A stretch of DNA of 64,000 nt, taken from assembly GCA_019155185.1 (NCBI GenBank), contig CM032813.1:8591501-8655500 (forward strand). The letters are read 5' to 3'. Origin of the DNA: Beaufortia kweichowensis. Its lineage: Eukaryota; Chordata; Actinopteri; Cypriniformes; Gastromyzontidae. The position numbers and the translations under genes were made by a program. Numbering within the stretch: the stretch's first letter is position 1; each line of letters begins with the position of its first letter. Positions 53,279 through 64,000 of the stretch are shown here, piece by piece. The notes beneath the pieces were generated by a model. The model ran no database searches. It had not been told where the DNA came from and was given only the letters and a program-made list of their open reading frames with translations.

Positions 53279-56200
53279 TTGATGATAAACTGCCTCTGTG
53301 TTAAACTGTGTTAACATACACATAAGAAAAGGACACCCTATAGTCAAGTGTTAATAAAGGTCCAGAATAAATAAGTGACAACCAATCCCCCCGCCCGCTC
53401 TGTGCCAACAAAGCACCATCGGTTACTGTTGTAAGCATTCAGTCTGCCTTTAATGGATATGTTTAAAATGACGTTCGCAAACACTATAACATAATAGCTC
53501 TTCTCCCCTAAGAGCATTACCGTGTGTGTTTCCCAAACGCTTCAGCTTGTACTGTGTGATTTCCCAAGGCCCAAGTGCTTTTGTAACGTCTGATTTTAAC
53601 AGTTGGCATTGTTCTAAAAGAAGACCCCCATGGCAGCGATCCACACCATCATTTACTGAAAATATCACCTCACACACTGCCGGAAAGCTGTGTTGTGTGT
53701 TTGTAAAACGTGTAACTGCACCAGGTCTAAAAGAACAAAAGACTAAAAGTCTAAAAGAATAGAAGTTGAACATCAATTTTATCGCTGTAGTTTTGTGTGG
53801 GGCATTTTCTTGGCAGGGCACGTTTTAATGAACATCTCTCAGAAGGGATTGCTCTCACCATTGTGAGAGAGTAAAGATAATCTTCGCTGGTGGCAAAATG
53901 CCCAAATTTAGGCTTCGTGGGAAGTCCGCACTCCCCTTTATCGACATCTGCCAACCGAGTGCTAACAACTCACTGAGACACAACACAAAATCTGTATAAG
54001 GCCTTTCTTTACGGGACCCATCATTAAATATTTAAGTGGTGCATTTCATTTTCTTGATGATTTCTACAAATAATAAATAATGAAGTTGATTTTTATATTA
54101 TTAGTGGTGCTTGCCTGTGCAACAGACTGACAAACAATATCCCAGACAGAATATAAGAAGACATTCTGTGTGAACAAGCCCTATAATTGTACCTCGAGTT
54201 GAGTATATCAATAAACATATTGCAACATGAAAAGCTTGAGGCTTATATTCAGCCACAGTCAAACTTAAACAACATCATATTTGTTCTCCTTATTAATAAA
54301 ATTCAGACTGACATGATCAGACGTTGCTTACATTGCAGTCAGTGATAACAAATTTGCTAGGAAAGCTGTTCGATTCTCCTCATTTCTCTCTTCATACCCT
54401 CTTCAACCTCCGAAACCATTAGTGAGAATTTATCACTGTTGAATCCTGCAATAAGTCACTCAACAGGCTCCGACTCGCCAAGTCCTAAATTTCCTGACGT
54501 GTTTGGGCTTGGTGAAGCAAAGAGACCTGATAAAACTCTTCGATGACTCCTGCTTCCCAGAAAAGCAGCGAATGTACTGTAAGTGTGCTCCGTATAATAG
54601 TTGGGAATTGGGGATATGTATGTGTGTTGCATGTGTGAGTGTCTTTGTTGGGTATTATAATGACGTCTCATTGCCAAGCCAAATTAATGCCGGTTAATTA
54701 GTGCCTGACTTGGTGCTAACAAGGTTTTTGTTCAATTTGCTCTTGACACTAAATGCCAGTTTTAAGCTGCAGACGCTGCCAAGTTGCCCTGCCAGGAAAC
54801 AGGAAATGGATCAGTGCTTCATGTCTCCATAAAGCAGACGAAGGTTCCCAGAGCCATACTGGACTCGCCGAGAGATGACATCACCCGTGAAAACACCCCG
54901 CTGACACTGTGATAAGAATAAGGAAAAAACCTGCCGTCAGCGCAGCCAAGACGAACGTAAGATATATGATCACGATAAAGAAATAAAGCAGATTTTTAGA
55001 CTCCAAAGGCAAACTGTACAAACAGATGCTGTAGATACAGCTCAAATGCTTTTAGATGAGAATGATCAAATTAATAGCTTTCACTTGCAAAGTCAACTCT
55101 CTCTTTCTGTGTTTTCAGGACAGTAAATAGGAAACATCATGTGGCAAAGCAGATCTGCCCGCGAGAGAAACACCCAGTGTGAAAGCTTTGACAAGAGGAT
55201 GAGAAATGGCCATATATCTCAAATTCCGAGCTGAACTCGGATGACACAGGATTCCAGAGCAGAAGGGTGGGAATGTTAAAGCACAGATGAACAGAAAGCA
55301 GCATATCATGACACACGCGCTGTCAGACGTGACCTCCTTCCTCCCAGATTGTGACCTGGAAGCTGTGCGAATCCAAACGGTGTAATTATGGTGACGCAAC
55401 TTCCTGCTGATTGATAGTATGAGATTTTCTTGGAGGGGAAACGACGTCCTCTGCTTTTCTCCTCATACATCATTGCTAACGGGTGTCTGACAGAAAGACA
55501 GTCTTTCCACATCTGCTCGTTTTTTCATGCCTACATGTAGAACTGGAATCATTCCAGGGATTCTTCATCCTGGATGATGAATCTGTTCTGTATCTGAATG
55601 GTTGTTGGGTACACAGATCATCTGAGTGTGACTAAAAACACATTACACAAATGTAAATGCCTGGCCAACACATTGCAAGCGTGCAGTCATGTTTATGGGT
55701 CAATATGTTGTCTAGCCTTGATAGTGAGGCCCAATGCTGCATTCAGCACAACGTGCCAAGTTTTTCAAAGTGCTTTTGCCTTGTAGGTGTGTGGGTTTTC
55801 ATCAAAACCACCTTTCTATAAATCACTGTCTCCATGTGTCTTTGATAGATTGCACAGACTGTAACACTATGCAGATTTGGCAGGAATAACAGTAATACAT
55901 GTGTCGAACAGTTCTCAGAGGGAGGCTGATGTACAGTGTTTTAGTACAGTTTGACATCACAACTACTCGGAAATTGAACAAATTTGGAATGATGTATGAT
56001 TTATATTTTAATTTTTTGGATGAACAATTTTTTATATTTTATTATTTGAATGTGTCGATATGCTCTATACTTGGAGTTCTGTTTAATGATTTCATATTGT
56101 CATCGTGCACGCAACAGATTATGGATGTCCACCTAAATTATTATATTATGCAAGTACTTTCTTACAGGTGTGCTGCAGGACCAACAGAAGTTGTTCTAAC

Positions 56201-58732
56201 TTTAGTTGTTAGAAACGAAGTGCCTGGAGTGATTTGCATTATTGCCTTTTATAACAAGTTTGATTTGGATGTGATTCTTATTGAAGCCATGTGCCGCTTT
56301 TTTCTTCTCTGCTGTTGCTCTTCTGATGTTCTCGCCAGGTTTGTTACATGACAGCTGAAATCCATCTCTACAGAGTTGCCGTGCAGCTTCAAATCTTGGA
56401 GGTTTTTCTTATAGCAACATCTCTTAAGCTCTTTAAATCCACTCTGACACGTCTCTTCACAGGTTTTTCTTTTTTGCCTTCGATGGAATTATGAGACAAA
56501 TAAACACTGGAGAATAGAGCAAAGATGGATCAGCCGCATAACATTGTGTCACTTGGCAGTTGGATTGAGTTTAATGATTTTATTCTAGATTCACAATGGA
56601 GTGTGTTTGTGTATTAGATAAGCTTCTTTGATTGGTTGTTTATTTGCAGTACTGTATATTCATCTTATGGGTAACTTTTGCATATCAGTATGTTGTTCAG
56701 AGTTTTTTAAAGTACCAGATGCTTCTATGATGCTTTAAATAAAATTGATTTTATTATTCATAATCATATTTATTTATTCACTCTATTTAGAATAGAATAG
56801 AATACATTACAATTAAAAAAAGTTAAAAAACAATAAAAGACTGTAATGTACCTATTTTTACTTATTATTATTTTTTATGTCCTACATATTTTCCCTTTGG
56901 TGGAACGAAGCCTACAAATGTTTTTTCAAGTTTCCCAACTTAATGACTTTTTAAATATTTCTTATCAAGTTAAGCAAGTGAAGTTTTTTTGGTTTAGCAA
57001 TGCTTGGTAACAATAACCACTGTATTTAACCCAATTTGCCATGCCCAAAATGTAACTCTCTGAACAACTCTCTAAACCAAACAATCTTAGTCTGTGTTAT
57101 GTGCTACACAGTTTTTAAAATGTCACAGCAGAAAGTTCACACGTAGACTGTTGATCTGGTTTATTATGGGAAACGAGACCTTCCTAGCCATAACTCTTCT
57201 TCAGTGTTCTAAAGCTTTGACTGCCTGTTTACTGCCCCGTCTGCCATTGTCTAAAGGTCACTGACAACGGTTACCATGAGGAAGGAGCCCCAAATCCCTT
57301 CTTTATGGAAACGTACACATTGCTCAGCCTTGACGGGCTGGTAACCCTTAGTAACCGTGTCCCATTGATCACTATATTGGAAATGCATTGTGGGTAAAGG
57401 AATGTCAGCACGTACGCTATGCCGGATTGCTGTATTTGTGGAACCGTTAATCTATACATCAGCATTGTGAAGTTTACATTCCCACAAAAAATGACTGTTG
57501 ATGGATTTGTTCTTTACTTACACGTTTGATTGTGTCAAGATGAGGGATGTTTTGTTTGTTCCAAAAAACTGTGCTAATAGAGTTTGTGCCCTGGCATGTT
57601 CAAACCTATTGATACATTTTTGGGGGGAATTCAGTAGCTGCTGGAATCTCACCACAGACGTTGATGGTCTTAAACAGCCCTTGTCCAAACGCTAATCTCC
57701 TTGTTTCTCTGTCCTATCATCAGTCATCAGAACATGTTTCTTGTCCTAAACACATACACACATTAAAAAAAATGTAGTACTGATGCAGAACTTATAACGA
57801 TAACGTATAAACGTATAGAACGTATAAAGATTATGTAAGCTATGTTTGCTATATTGGTATTATAAATCTTGTACATTAGCAGGACAGAGACAGAAATAAA
57901 CTTCAAAATAAATATGAAAAAATAAACAATTTGCTTATGTTCTGCTAACATAAAACATGGACTATCACTTTATGTTCCAGGACTCATGAATGATGTGAAT
58001 GATGCAGTCGTGCATGTTATTCCAAAGAAATAAATGTTTGTCCAGTCAATCCACCACAGATAATCAGAATCAGATTTTCCTCATTGATTATGTTTTCCAT
58101 CAACATTTTAGGTAAAATGGGTTCTGAATAGCATTTCTTTGTTGACCATGACATTATGCTGGGCAATGACAGCATCTTTTGGTCATTGTGTTGGCTTAGT
58201 ATTTGAACACTTAAAGTTCAACAGCGTTGTCGGTCATTACATAAGTTCTTTCCAGTATATATGCTACTGTTTTTACATCTTTTTGTCCTTTTGTGGAAGC
58301 TCCGCCCTCCGCTCCACCCATGGCTGATCTCCTTTTTCCCTGCAGTTTGTTGATGCTGTGAGTAATATCCTGCTGGGCAGAAATGAAACGGAAATGACCT
58401 AGGCAGCATTAATGCCCAGCTGTGAAATTCACTCCCAACACTGGAGATAAGAAGAAACTTCCCAGGCCTCTGGTCATCTGATACCCAATAACCATGCAAT
58501 GTGTCACTATTACTAATGCTTATATTCAGGGTTCAGAATTAAACCTGTGTAAATTAGAGTTTGTGGAATATAAGAGGCGGGGCTAATAATCATCATCATT
58601 ACCAAATAAATGCGCTTTTAATGCGAAGTATGCTTATTCACACATATGTTAATGAAGACAATAACACAATATAAAATAAATGTATATTCAATCAAATAAA
58701 CAAATGTGATACATGGCGAAAGAAACCAAACG
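53279..58732. other. Non-coding stretch between the two distal candidates
   Basis: About 5.4 kb contains no supported gene. The 150-codon plus-strand frame at 55899-56351 is rich in F, I, L and C, comes from AT-rich DNA, and has no domain or splice context. No clear repeat boundary was found. Confidence 0.4.
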
Positions 58733-58814
58733 ATGACGACAACAAGACCTGACGAACGCGCACATTTCGCGGCATTCGCGCTGTCAGGTGACCCGGATGA
58801 GACGACGCTTGCAG
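58733..58814 (+). CDS. CpG-dense candidate first exon of an unidentified gene
   Basis: I count 11 CpGs in 82 nt, while the surrounding kilobase is CpG-poor. The exon ends in an ideal donor (GCAG|GTGAGT). If the ATG at 58733 is used it encodes 27 codons and one base, starting MTTTRPDERAHFAAFALSGD. No continuing exon was recognised before the window end, so the next exon is probably beyond 64000 or too short to see. It may instead be a 5' UTR exon. In mammals the next gene beyond WNT4 is ZBTB40, which makes that a candidate identity, but nothing in the sequence shows it. Confidence 0.35.
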
Positions 58815-58959
58815 GTGAGTTTGCATCTTCAGGTGTTGTTTTATTTAGAAATGTTTAAGCAAATTTACTTTTTGTTTGTCATGTGCTGCTTTTAAAACGA
58901 AAATTTGTCACTTGGTTTGTTGGATTTATTACTGTTTGTATAGTTTTAGTACAGTGTCA

Positions 58960-59080
58960 TGCTATGGTTAGCATACTATAAGGAGACAGATACATTACAG
59001 TTACTATAGTGCAAATACGGTACTTCAAATACTATAGTGAAACTATAGTTACTGTAGTAAAACTGTGGTTAATGTATATA
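58960..59080. repeat. ACTATAG / ACTGTAG iterated repeat
   Basis: The words CATACTATAA, TTACTATAGTG, AATACTATAGTG, AACTATAGTTACTGTAGT and AAACTGTGGTTA follow one another, giving a degenerate self-complementary array like a known type of fish MITE. Ends are approximate. Confidence 0.5.
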
Positions 59081-59284
59081 ATGTTTTCATTGAAAAGGCA
59101 TTTCTGTAGTCTCATATTGTTAGTGCATGTGAGCAGGTGTCAGATGTATTTGAATTTAGGTTTCAGACTTTGCTTTTGTTTTAGAAATCATTATAATGAA
59201 CTAAAAATGAACCCTATTTAATTTCTTCATTCATGTTTTTGGTCTTATTGTGACGATTTAGTGGATCATCCCTAACAGAAAAGA

Positions 59285-59455
59285 CACATAAATTCACATG
59301 ATGATGTGTAAAACGTGTTGTTTTGGAACACTTGTGTAAATCCAATGTAAAAACCCATGGGATCACATGTGAAACCCATGGAAATGATGACGTGTTCCTG
59401 TGACTTTGACATGGGAATTTACATGAAAGTGTTTAAAACATCACAAGTTAATTTA
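59285..59455. repeat. CACATG-rich foldback repeat, copy 2
   Basis: It shares the 16-nt core GGATCACATGTGAAAC (59360-59375) with the copy at 50420-50435, plus GGAACACTTGTGTAAAT and GGGAATTTACATGAAAGTGT as inverted flanks. It is internally self-complementary and has no open frame. Confidence 0.55.
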
Positions 59456-60239
59456 AATCAAACTTGTTAATCATGTTTTTTTTCTGTAAGGGATATTATT
59501 ATAAAGAAATAGTTTTTAATCAAAATCTGTGTGAGGGCCATTTTCAAACATTATAATTATGATATGCACAGATAACGCTGATCAGTATCATTATAGTCTT
59601 GCAAATCGGTTGTTGGAGCTCTGCTTGTCTGAAAGGCACATCCTTGTGTTGCGCTCTGTGCGGATATCCCGGGAGACTAAGGCAGGACCACTGGCGTTCC
59701 TGGAAATATGTCTTGCTGAGCTTGTACCCACTGACCCGCTCATGCTATCTTGACATTGATCAAGGTCGAGTCTCTGCATTGTCATAGAAACAGCATGTTG
59801 CAAAACACTGACATGCGGGAAGTGATGAAAGTGATACAGACATGGGAAAATCACAGCTGGTGTATCCAGTGATCTGATTGGCTGACTTGGATTGATGACA
59901 TGTGTGCATTTTAAAGAGGTGACACAAGTTTACCAACAAGCTCTTGATGTAAAAAAAAAAGACGTTTCCTTCGGGAACTTGAGTCAAAGGATTCCTCTCG
60001 CTGCCAGCAGTAAACAAAAACATTGAACAGATGGTTTTGCAAAAACATTTTATGCACATGCTTTGAAACCCCGCATTTCTCCACAGCCACAGGGCAGTTT
60101 AGATGGCAGCTTTGTGTTATTACTTACAGCTAAACTGATTGTGACTTTGAACAACATTGCAATAAAACATATGATGTAGATATGCTGAATCCAGATTTTC
60201 TGAAATCTGCATGTGGTGCTTGACCATACAGATCTCACC

Positions 60240-60315
60240 AACCCATTGTCGGAGTGGTTGCCAGGCATCGCTTTGTGGTTGCCATGGTGTTTAGTGGTTT
60301 CTAGGGCAGTGTTTT
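60240..60315. repeat. GGTTGCTAGG-type dispersed repeat, copy 3
   Basis: It contains GAGTGGTTGCCAGGCATCGC, TGTGGTTGCCATGGTGTTTA and GTGGTTTCTAGGGCAG. Same family as 33395 and 52962. Confidence 0.5.
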
Positions 60316-63300
60316 GATGGCTATAGGTATGCTTAGAAATTATAAATGAAAGTAAATGCACTGATCAGCTTTAAATTTTGACCGAAACTGTGTAAACATT
60401 CATTTTGCATGTACAGAGACAAGCACCTGCTCATACATTTTCTTAATATGGCATGTTAGCAGGGAACGTTGAAAGACAGACATGACAACACAGCTGAACT
60501 TTACTTAGTTAAACGGCAACACCATCCAACACCCGCCGAGTCAGAGGAAGTAAAACAAATGTTAAAACAAAAATGTTTTGGAAGATCTGAAACGTGTTGT
60601 GTTACCTGTTCTACAGGTGATAATACTCTGTTGCCAAAGTGTCCCTCCAAGATTGCATTAGATCTCATTGAGCCACAACCTTATTACTCAGACCAGCAAA
60701 GCTGTGTAAACATCACAAGAATGAAAAGTTGCAGGACGCCCATTTGGAACGTATTAGCTTTACTCCATAACCTGTGTTTAAATTATTACAGCCAAACCCA
60801 AGAGTTTGGCACTGGCAAGCTTCTCCATCCAAGGCCAGTTAACCTCTGGGGTTAGAGACAAAATCGTCAAGCTTAGAGATATGTTCAGTTCCTTGTGGAA
60901 AATGTAAATTTGCTGCTCCACTTGGCCGTGACGAGAGGAATTTAAAATGGCTCAATGAGACAGTTCTACAACATTTTGGGGGAAAGGAGGTCAAACCAGC
61001 AACATAATTCAGTGCAATAATTGCTCCGTCTGACTGATCCTGCATTTAAAGAGCATTGTGTCATCTTCACAGAAGATCTTCTCTAACATCCCGTGAAAGA
61101 TTGTATTCATATTTAAAAAGAATAATGTTTATTGCTGTATGCAATGCTAAACTTGAGATATGTGTTACGTCTCACACCTGAGAATACAAACCACAGATAC
61201 AAAAATACATAGTTTAAGACTAACTTATTATAGGCACTGAAGTCTTTAAATTGATTTATCTATTGCAAGTCTATCGGTTATTTTCGCAGTGCTGTTGTGC
61301 CTTTTACTATCTAAATACCCTTTGCTACCTGTCTGTGCTTTCTCACTATTTACATTTAATTTGACGTTGGTTTTTATCCCGAAGTGTCAGTCTTCATTCC
61401 AGCTACACTGGACAGAGTCCCAAATTAAACAACCGGCACACTCGTTTAAGCAGCCAATTATAAGACAAAAAGCCATCTGTTTAACAGCGAACATGCTTAT
61501 CATGTCAAGGGAAGATGTAGGTCTTTACATTGATTTATCATTTTTAGATTTGAGGCCACGTAAAATTTCATGTTTCAATAGCGATAACATCACTGTAAAT
61601 GGTGCTCTTGATAAAAGCTTGTACATCCAAAATCATTAACTGCTGTTTGCTAGAAACTTGACAAAAATAACAAAAGACATGCCAGAAAAACACTTTTTTA
61701 ATTAAATCGCATAGCTCAAGTGTTTTCCCAACAGCTTATTAGCTCCCATTGGACAAAGTCTCAGTTTTCCTAAGTTTATTTTCTAATTTTATTATTTCTT
61801 TTGATGGGTTGTTAGGCACTCTTCCAAACATCGAAGGATAACATTAAACACAAATTTAACTTCAGTCCAAGATTGAATTCATCAGAAAAGCCAAATGCTT
61901 TTATTTTTGCATCTCAGGACTGTCTAGTTTAGAAATCTAACAAGCAATTCCTGTGAGGTTTTTGAAAGATGATGTTATGTTATATTACTTAATCGCTATA
62001 AACCATCATACATGACTGCAGTCAATGCATTGGATGTAGGAAAACATAACCGATGATGAAACTTTAGCTCCTGATGCTGTAGTATTGTTATATGATTTAA
62101 TTAATGGCCAGTTAGCGGAGTCCTGTAACTTGGAAGATGAGATTTTATGTCTCGTTGCACCTGAAATGTACAATTAAACATTTTGACAGGAATAAATTAA
62201 GGTTGCGTAGGATCTGAATAGTTGGTTTTATTGCTGTATTGGATAAGTCTGCTAAAACGACTTGGCTCCCGTTCAAGGATGCATAAATTGTCTGCAACTC
62301 AGGCAAGAAAATACGAGTCTTAAATTTATGTAGTGGTTTAAACTGCATGGTGAGGTCTACAGGTTCCCTTCTGTCATTCATAACCCGCAGACCTTTTATT
62401 GCTGATTATTCTCAGAGGAACGTCTTGGAAACAGTTTGCAGATGTCTTAACTGAGCTGTGAGCTTTTCAGTTGTGCTTTTATTCAACTTTATTTCTCATG
62501 TCGGAATCTTGGTTGACTTATTGTGCTAGTTGGTGGCTTGTTTTATTAAACTTTGATTTCTGGGAGAAGGTTTGCTGTCAATCTAGTGGGAAATGTGCCT
62601 GACTCACTAATAAAGATTTAATTTATGGACTGTGTGTTATATTAATATTAATATTTGCAAGAAGCCATGCAGTTCCTTTCACATTTGCAGTACTCAAGAA
62701 ATTCTGTGATTTTATCACCTGTTCCCAATTCTGCTTATTTCAGTTTTCCCTGAGCTGCTGAGGGGCGGGGCTTCGGCAGAGGGGCGTGGCTTTCCCAAAG
62801 ATGCCGGTGCTTTTACAGGGAGGAGGCTCAGTGCAGCTTTTTATGTACATTGTCAGATTACCTGTCCTGAAATGTCTGACTAAATGGTTGTTTTACATTG
62901 TTCAGAGTTGAAGTCTAACTTTCTGTCTAGCTGTGATGTTTTCCAGTGTTTTTCCCACAGTACATTCTATGAAACTGAAGCTAAAGTTGCTCATCTTTAG
63001 ACAGCCTTTACAAACTCCATTTAAGTTTATATTTGTGAAATTCTCTATATGTTTAATTTTGAGGAGCACAGAGCTCTGAGACAAACTAAAGCTGGCTTGA
63101 TGGATGTTTCAAATGGAGTCTCTCAGGCCAGGACAAACACATATAGGTCCTCATTCATTTGGGGCCCTTGTGGTCGAGTTTTGAGCCGTGTTTCAACAAC
63201 ACCTCTATTGTGCCTCTTGCTTCAATAAATAGAGGTGCTTATTCAAGGCTGTTATTGATTCGTCATTTTTCATATGTCCGGCTGTCATTTGACGTATAAA

Positions 63301-64000
63301 GGTGCAGAGCGTAAGCACCTGGACAGAACGTGAGTTTTTTAGATACCCCGAAGCTTTTTATTTAGTGTGTGATTTGTGTTTTATATGTTAAAGAATCAGA
63401 AGGTTCAGATTCAGAAAGACACAAGGATGTCTTTTTCTGCAGTCACAGCCAACTTAAACCTAATCTGTGTTATAGGTGACTTAGTTTTGTATTGCTGGAC
63501 ATTCGCTTTCTACTTGTTTAATATTTGCTGCGGTAACTTAAGTCACTCTGGTTCATTTTATCTGTTTATCATTAATGTCATTTTAAATCTGGGTGGTAGA
63601 TAATGAGTTCCAGTGAGGGGTTTAGTCTTGAGTTGAAATAAATGATACCGTATCCTTATGAGCCACATAAAGTGTCATTCATCTGTAAATTCATTTTAAA
63701 GGTTCATAAATATATCAGATCTTGTTATGCACAGTTATTTTAAGGTTAATAATTGGTTAGATCAACGGATATGTTTTTTCAATAGTCAGTGTTGATACTG
63801 CTGTTAGAGAGCTTGGCTGATGGCTGACATATTTCATTCAAAATATTGTGATATTATCATATCATGAACCCAGTACCGTGTATTGTATCATTACACCCCT
63901 AATAGGTCCTAATGTGATAAAACACTTCTGATACTGACGTCAAGGTTTCTTTTAATGCCCTACTGCTTTGTTGATTTTACTTATTGAAACAATGAAGGCA

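Larger units (their letters stand above)
58815..64000. other. Distal non-coding stretch to the window end
   Basis: If the candidate exon at 58733 is real, this is its first intron. Identified content is an ACTATAG-type repeat (58960-59080), the second CACATG-rich foldback (59285-59455), a GGTTGCTAGG repeat (60240-60315) and GC boxes near 62763-62795. Open frames of up to 128 codons (60469-60855) have non-ATG starts and no recognisable motif. Confidence 0.4.

Noticed and set aside
53450..53821. 123-codon minus-strand open frame and an overlapping plus-strand frame
   Set aside because: Both strands are open over the same stretch with unrelated low-information peptides, and no splice sites support either.
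55899..56351. 150-codon plus-strand open frame
   Set aside because: It is rich in F, Y, I and L as expected from AT-rich DNA and contains no domain, promoter or splice evidence.
60469..60855. 128-codon plus-strand open frame
   Set aside because: It starts with TTG rather than ATG, shows no recognisable motif and has no supported splice context. It most likely arises by chance.

Overview
This is vertebrate nuclear DNA, almost certainly from a teleost fish of the carp and loach group (Cypriniformes). It has AT-rich non-coding DNA, GT-AG introns, and scattered short inverted-repeat elements of the kind that fill cyprinid genomes. The Wnt gene encodes a 352-residue protein very close to zebrafish Wnt4a as I remember it. 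No prokaryotic operon, CRISPR array, rRNA or tRNA was found.

Layout: (1) positions 1-1211, minus strand, hold the 5' end of ap5b1 (beta-1 subunit of the AP-5 adaptor), cut off by the window edge. (2) Positions about 2630-10980, plus strand, hold a complete cdc42. It has a non-coding first exon, four shared coding exons and two alternative last exons, which give a CCIF-ending (brain-type) and a CVLL-ending (ubiquitous) protein. (3) Positions 11.0-18.2 kb are intergenic. (4) Positions 18739-27032, minus strand, hold a complete five-exon wnt4a, whose first intron is 6.9 kb and other introns are all under 200 bp. cdc42 and wnt4a are convergent, the same neighbourhood as CDC42-WNT4 in mammals. (5) Positions 27.0-64.0 kb, upstream of wnt4a, are mostly a gene desert with MITE-like repeats. 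It also holds two weak gene candidates on the plus strand: a spliceable pair of exons ending in a stop that overlaps a poly(A) signal (51.7-52.7 kb), and an isolated CpG-dense first exon with a strong donor site (58.7 kb).

The three recognised genes do not form a pathway unit. Cdc42 is a Rho-family switch for actin and polarity, Wnt4a is a secreted morphogen, and AP5B1 belongs to a late-endosome coat. The cdc42-wnt4a linkage is old vertebrate synteny, while ap5b1 as the flanking gene appears to be a fish-side arrangement. I see no clear new biological system. The items most worth checking are a 70-nt hairpin in wnt4a intron 1, the CU-rich flanks of the cdc42 brain-type last exon, and the two unrecognised exon candidates in the desert.
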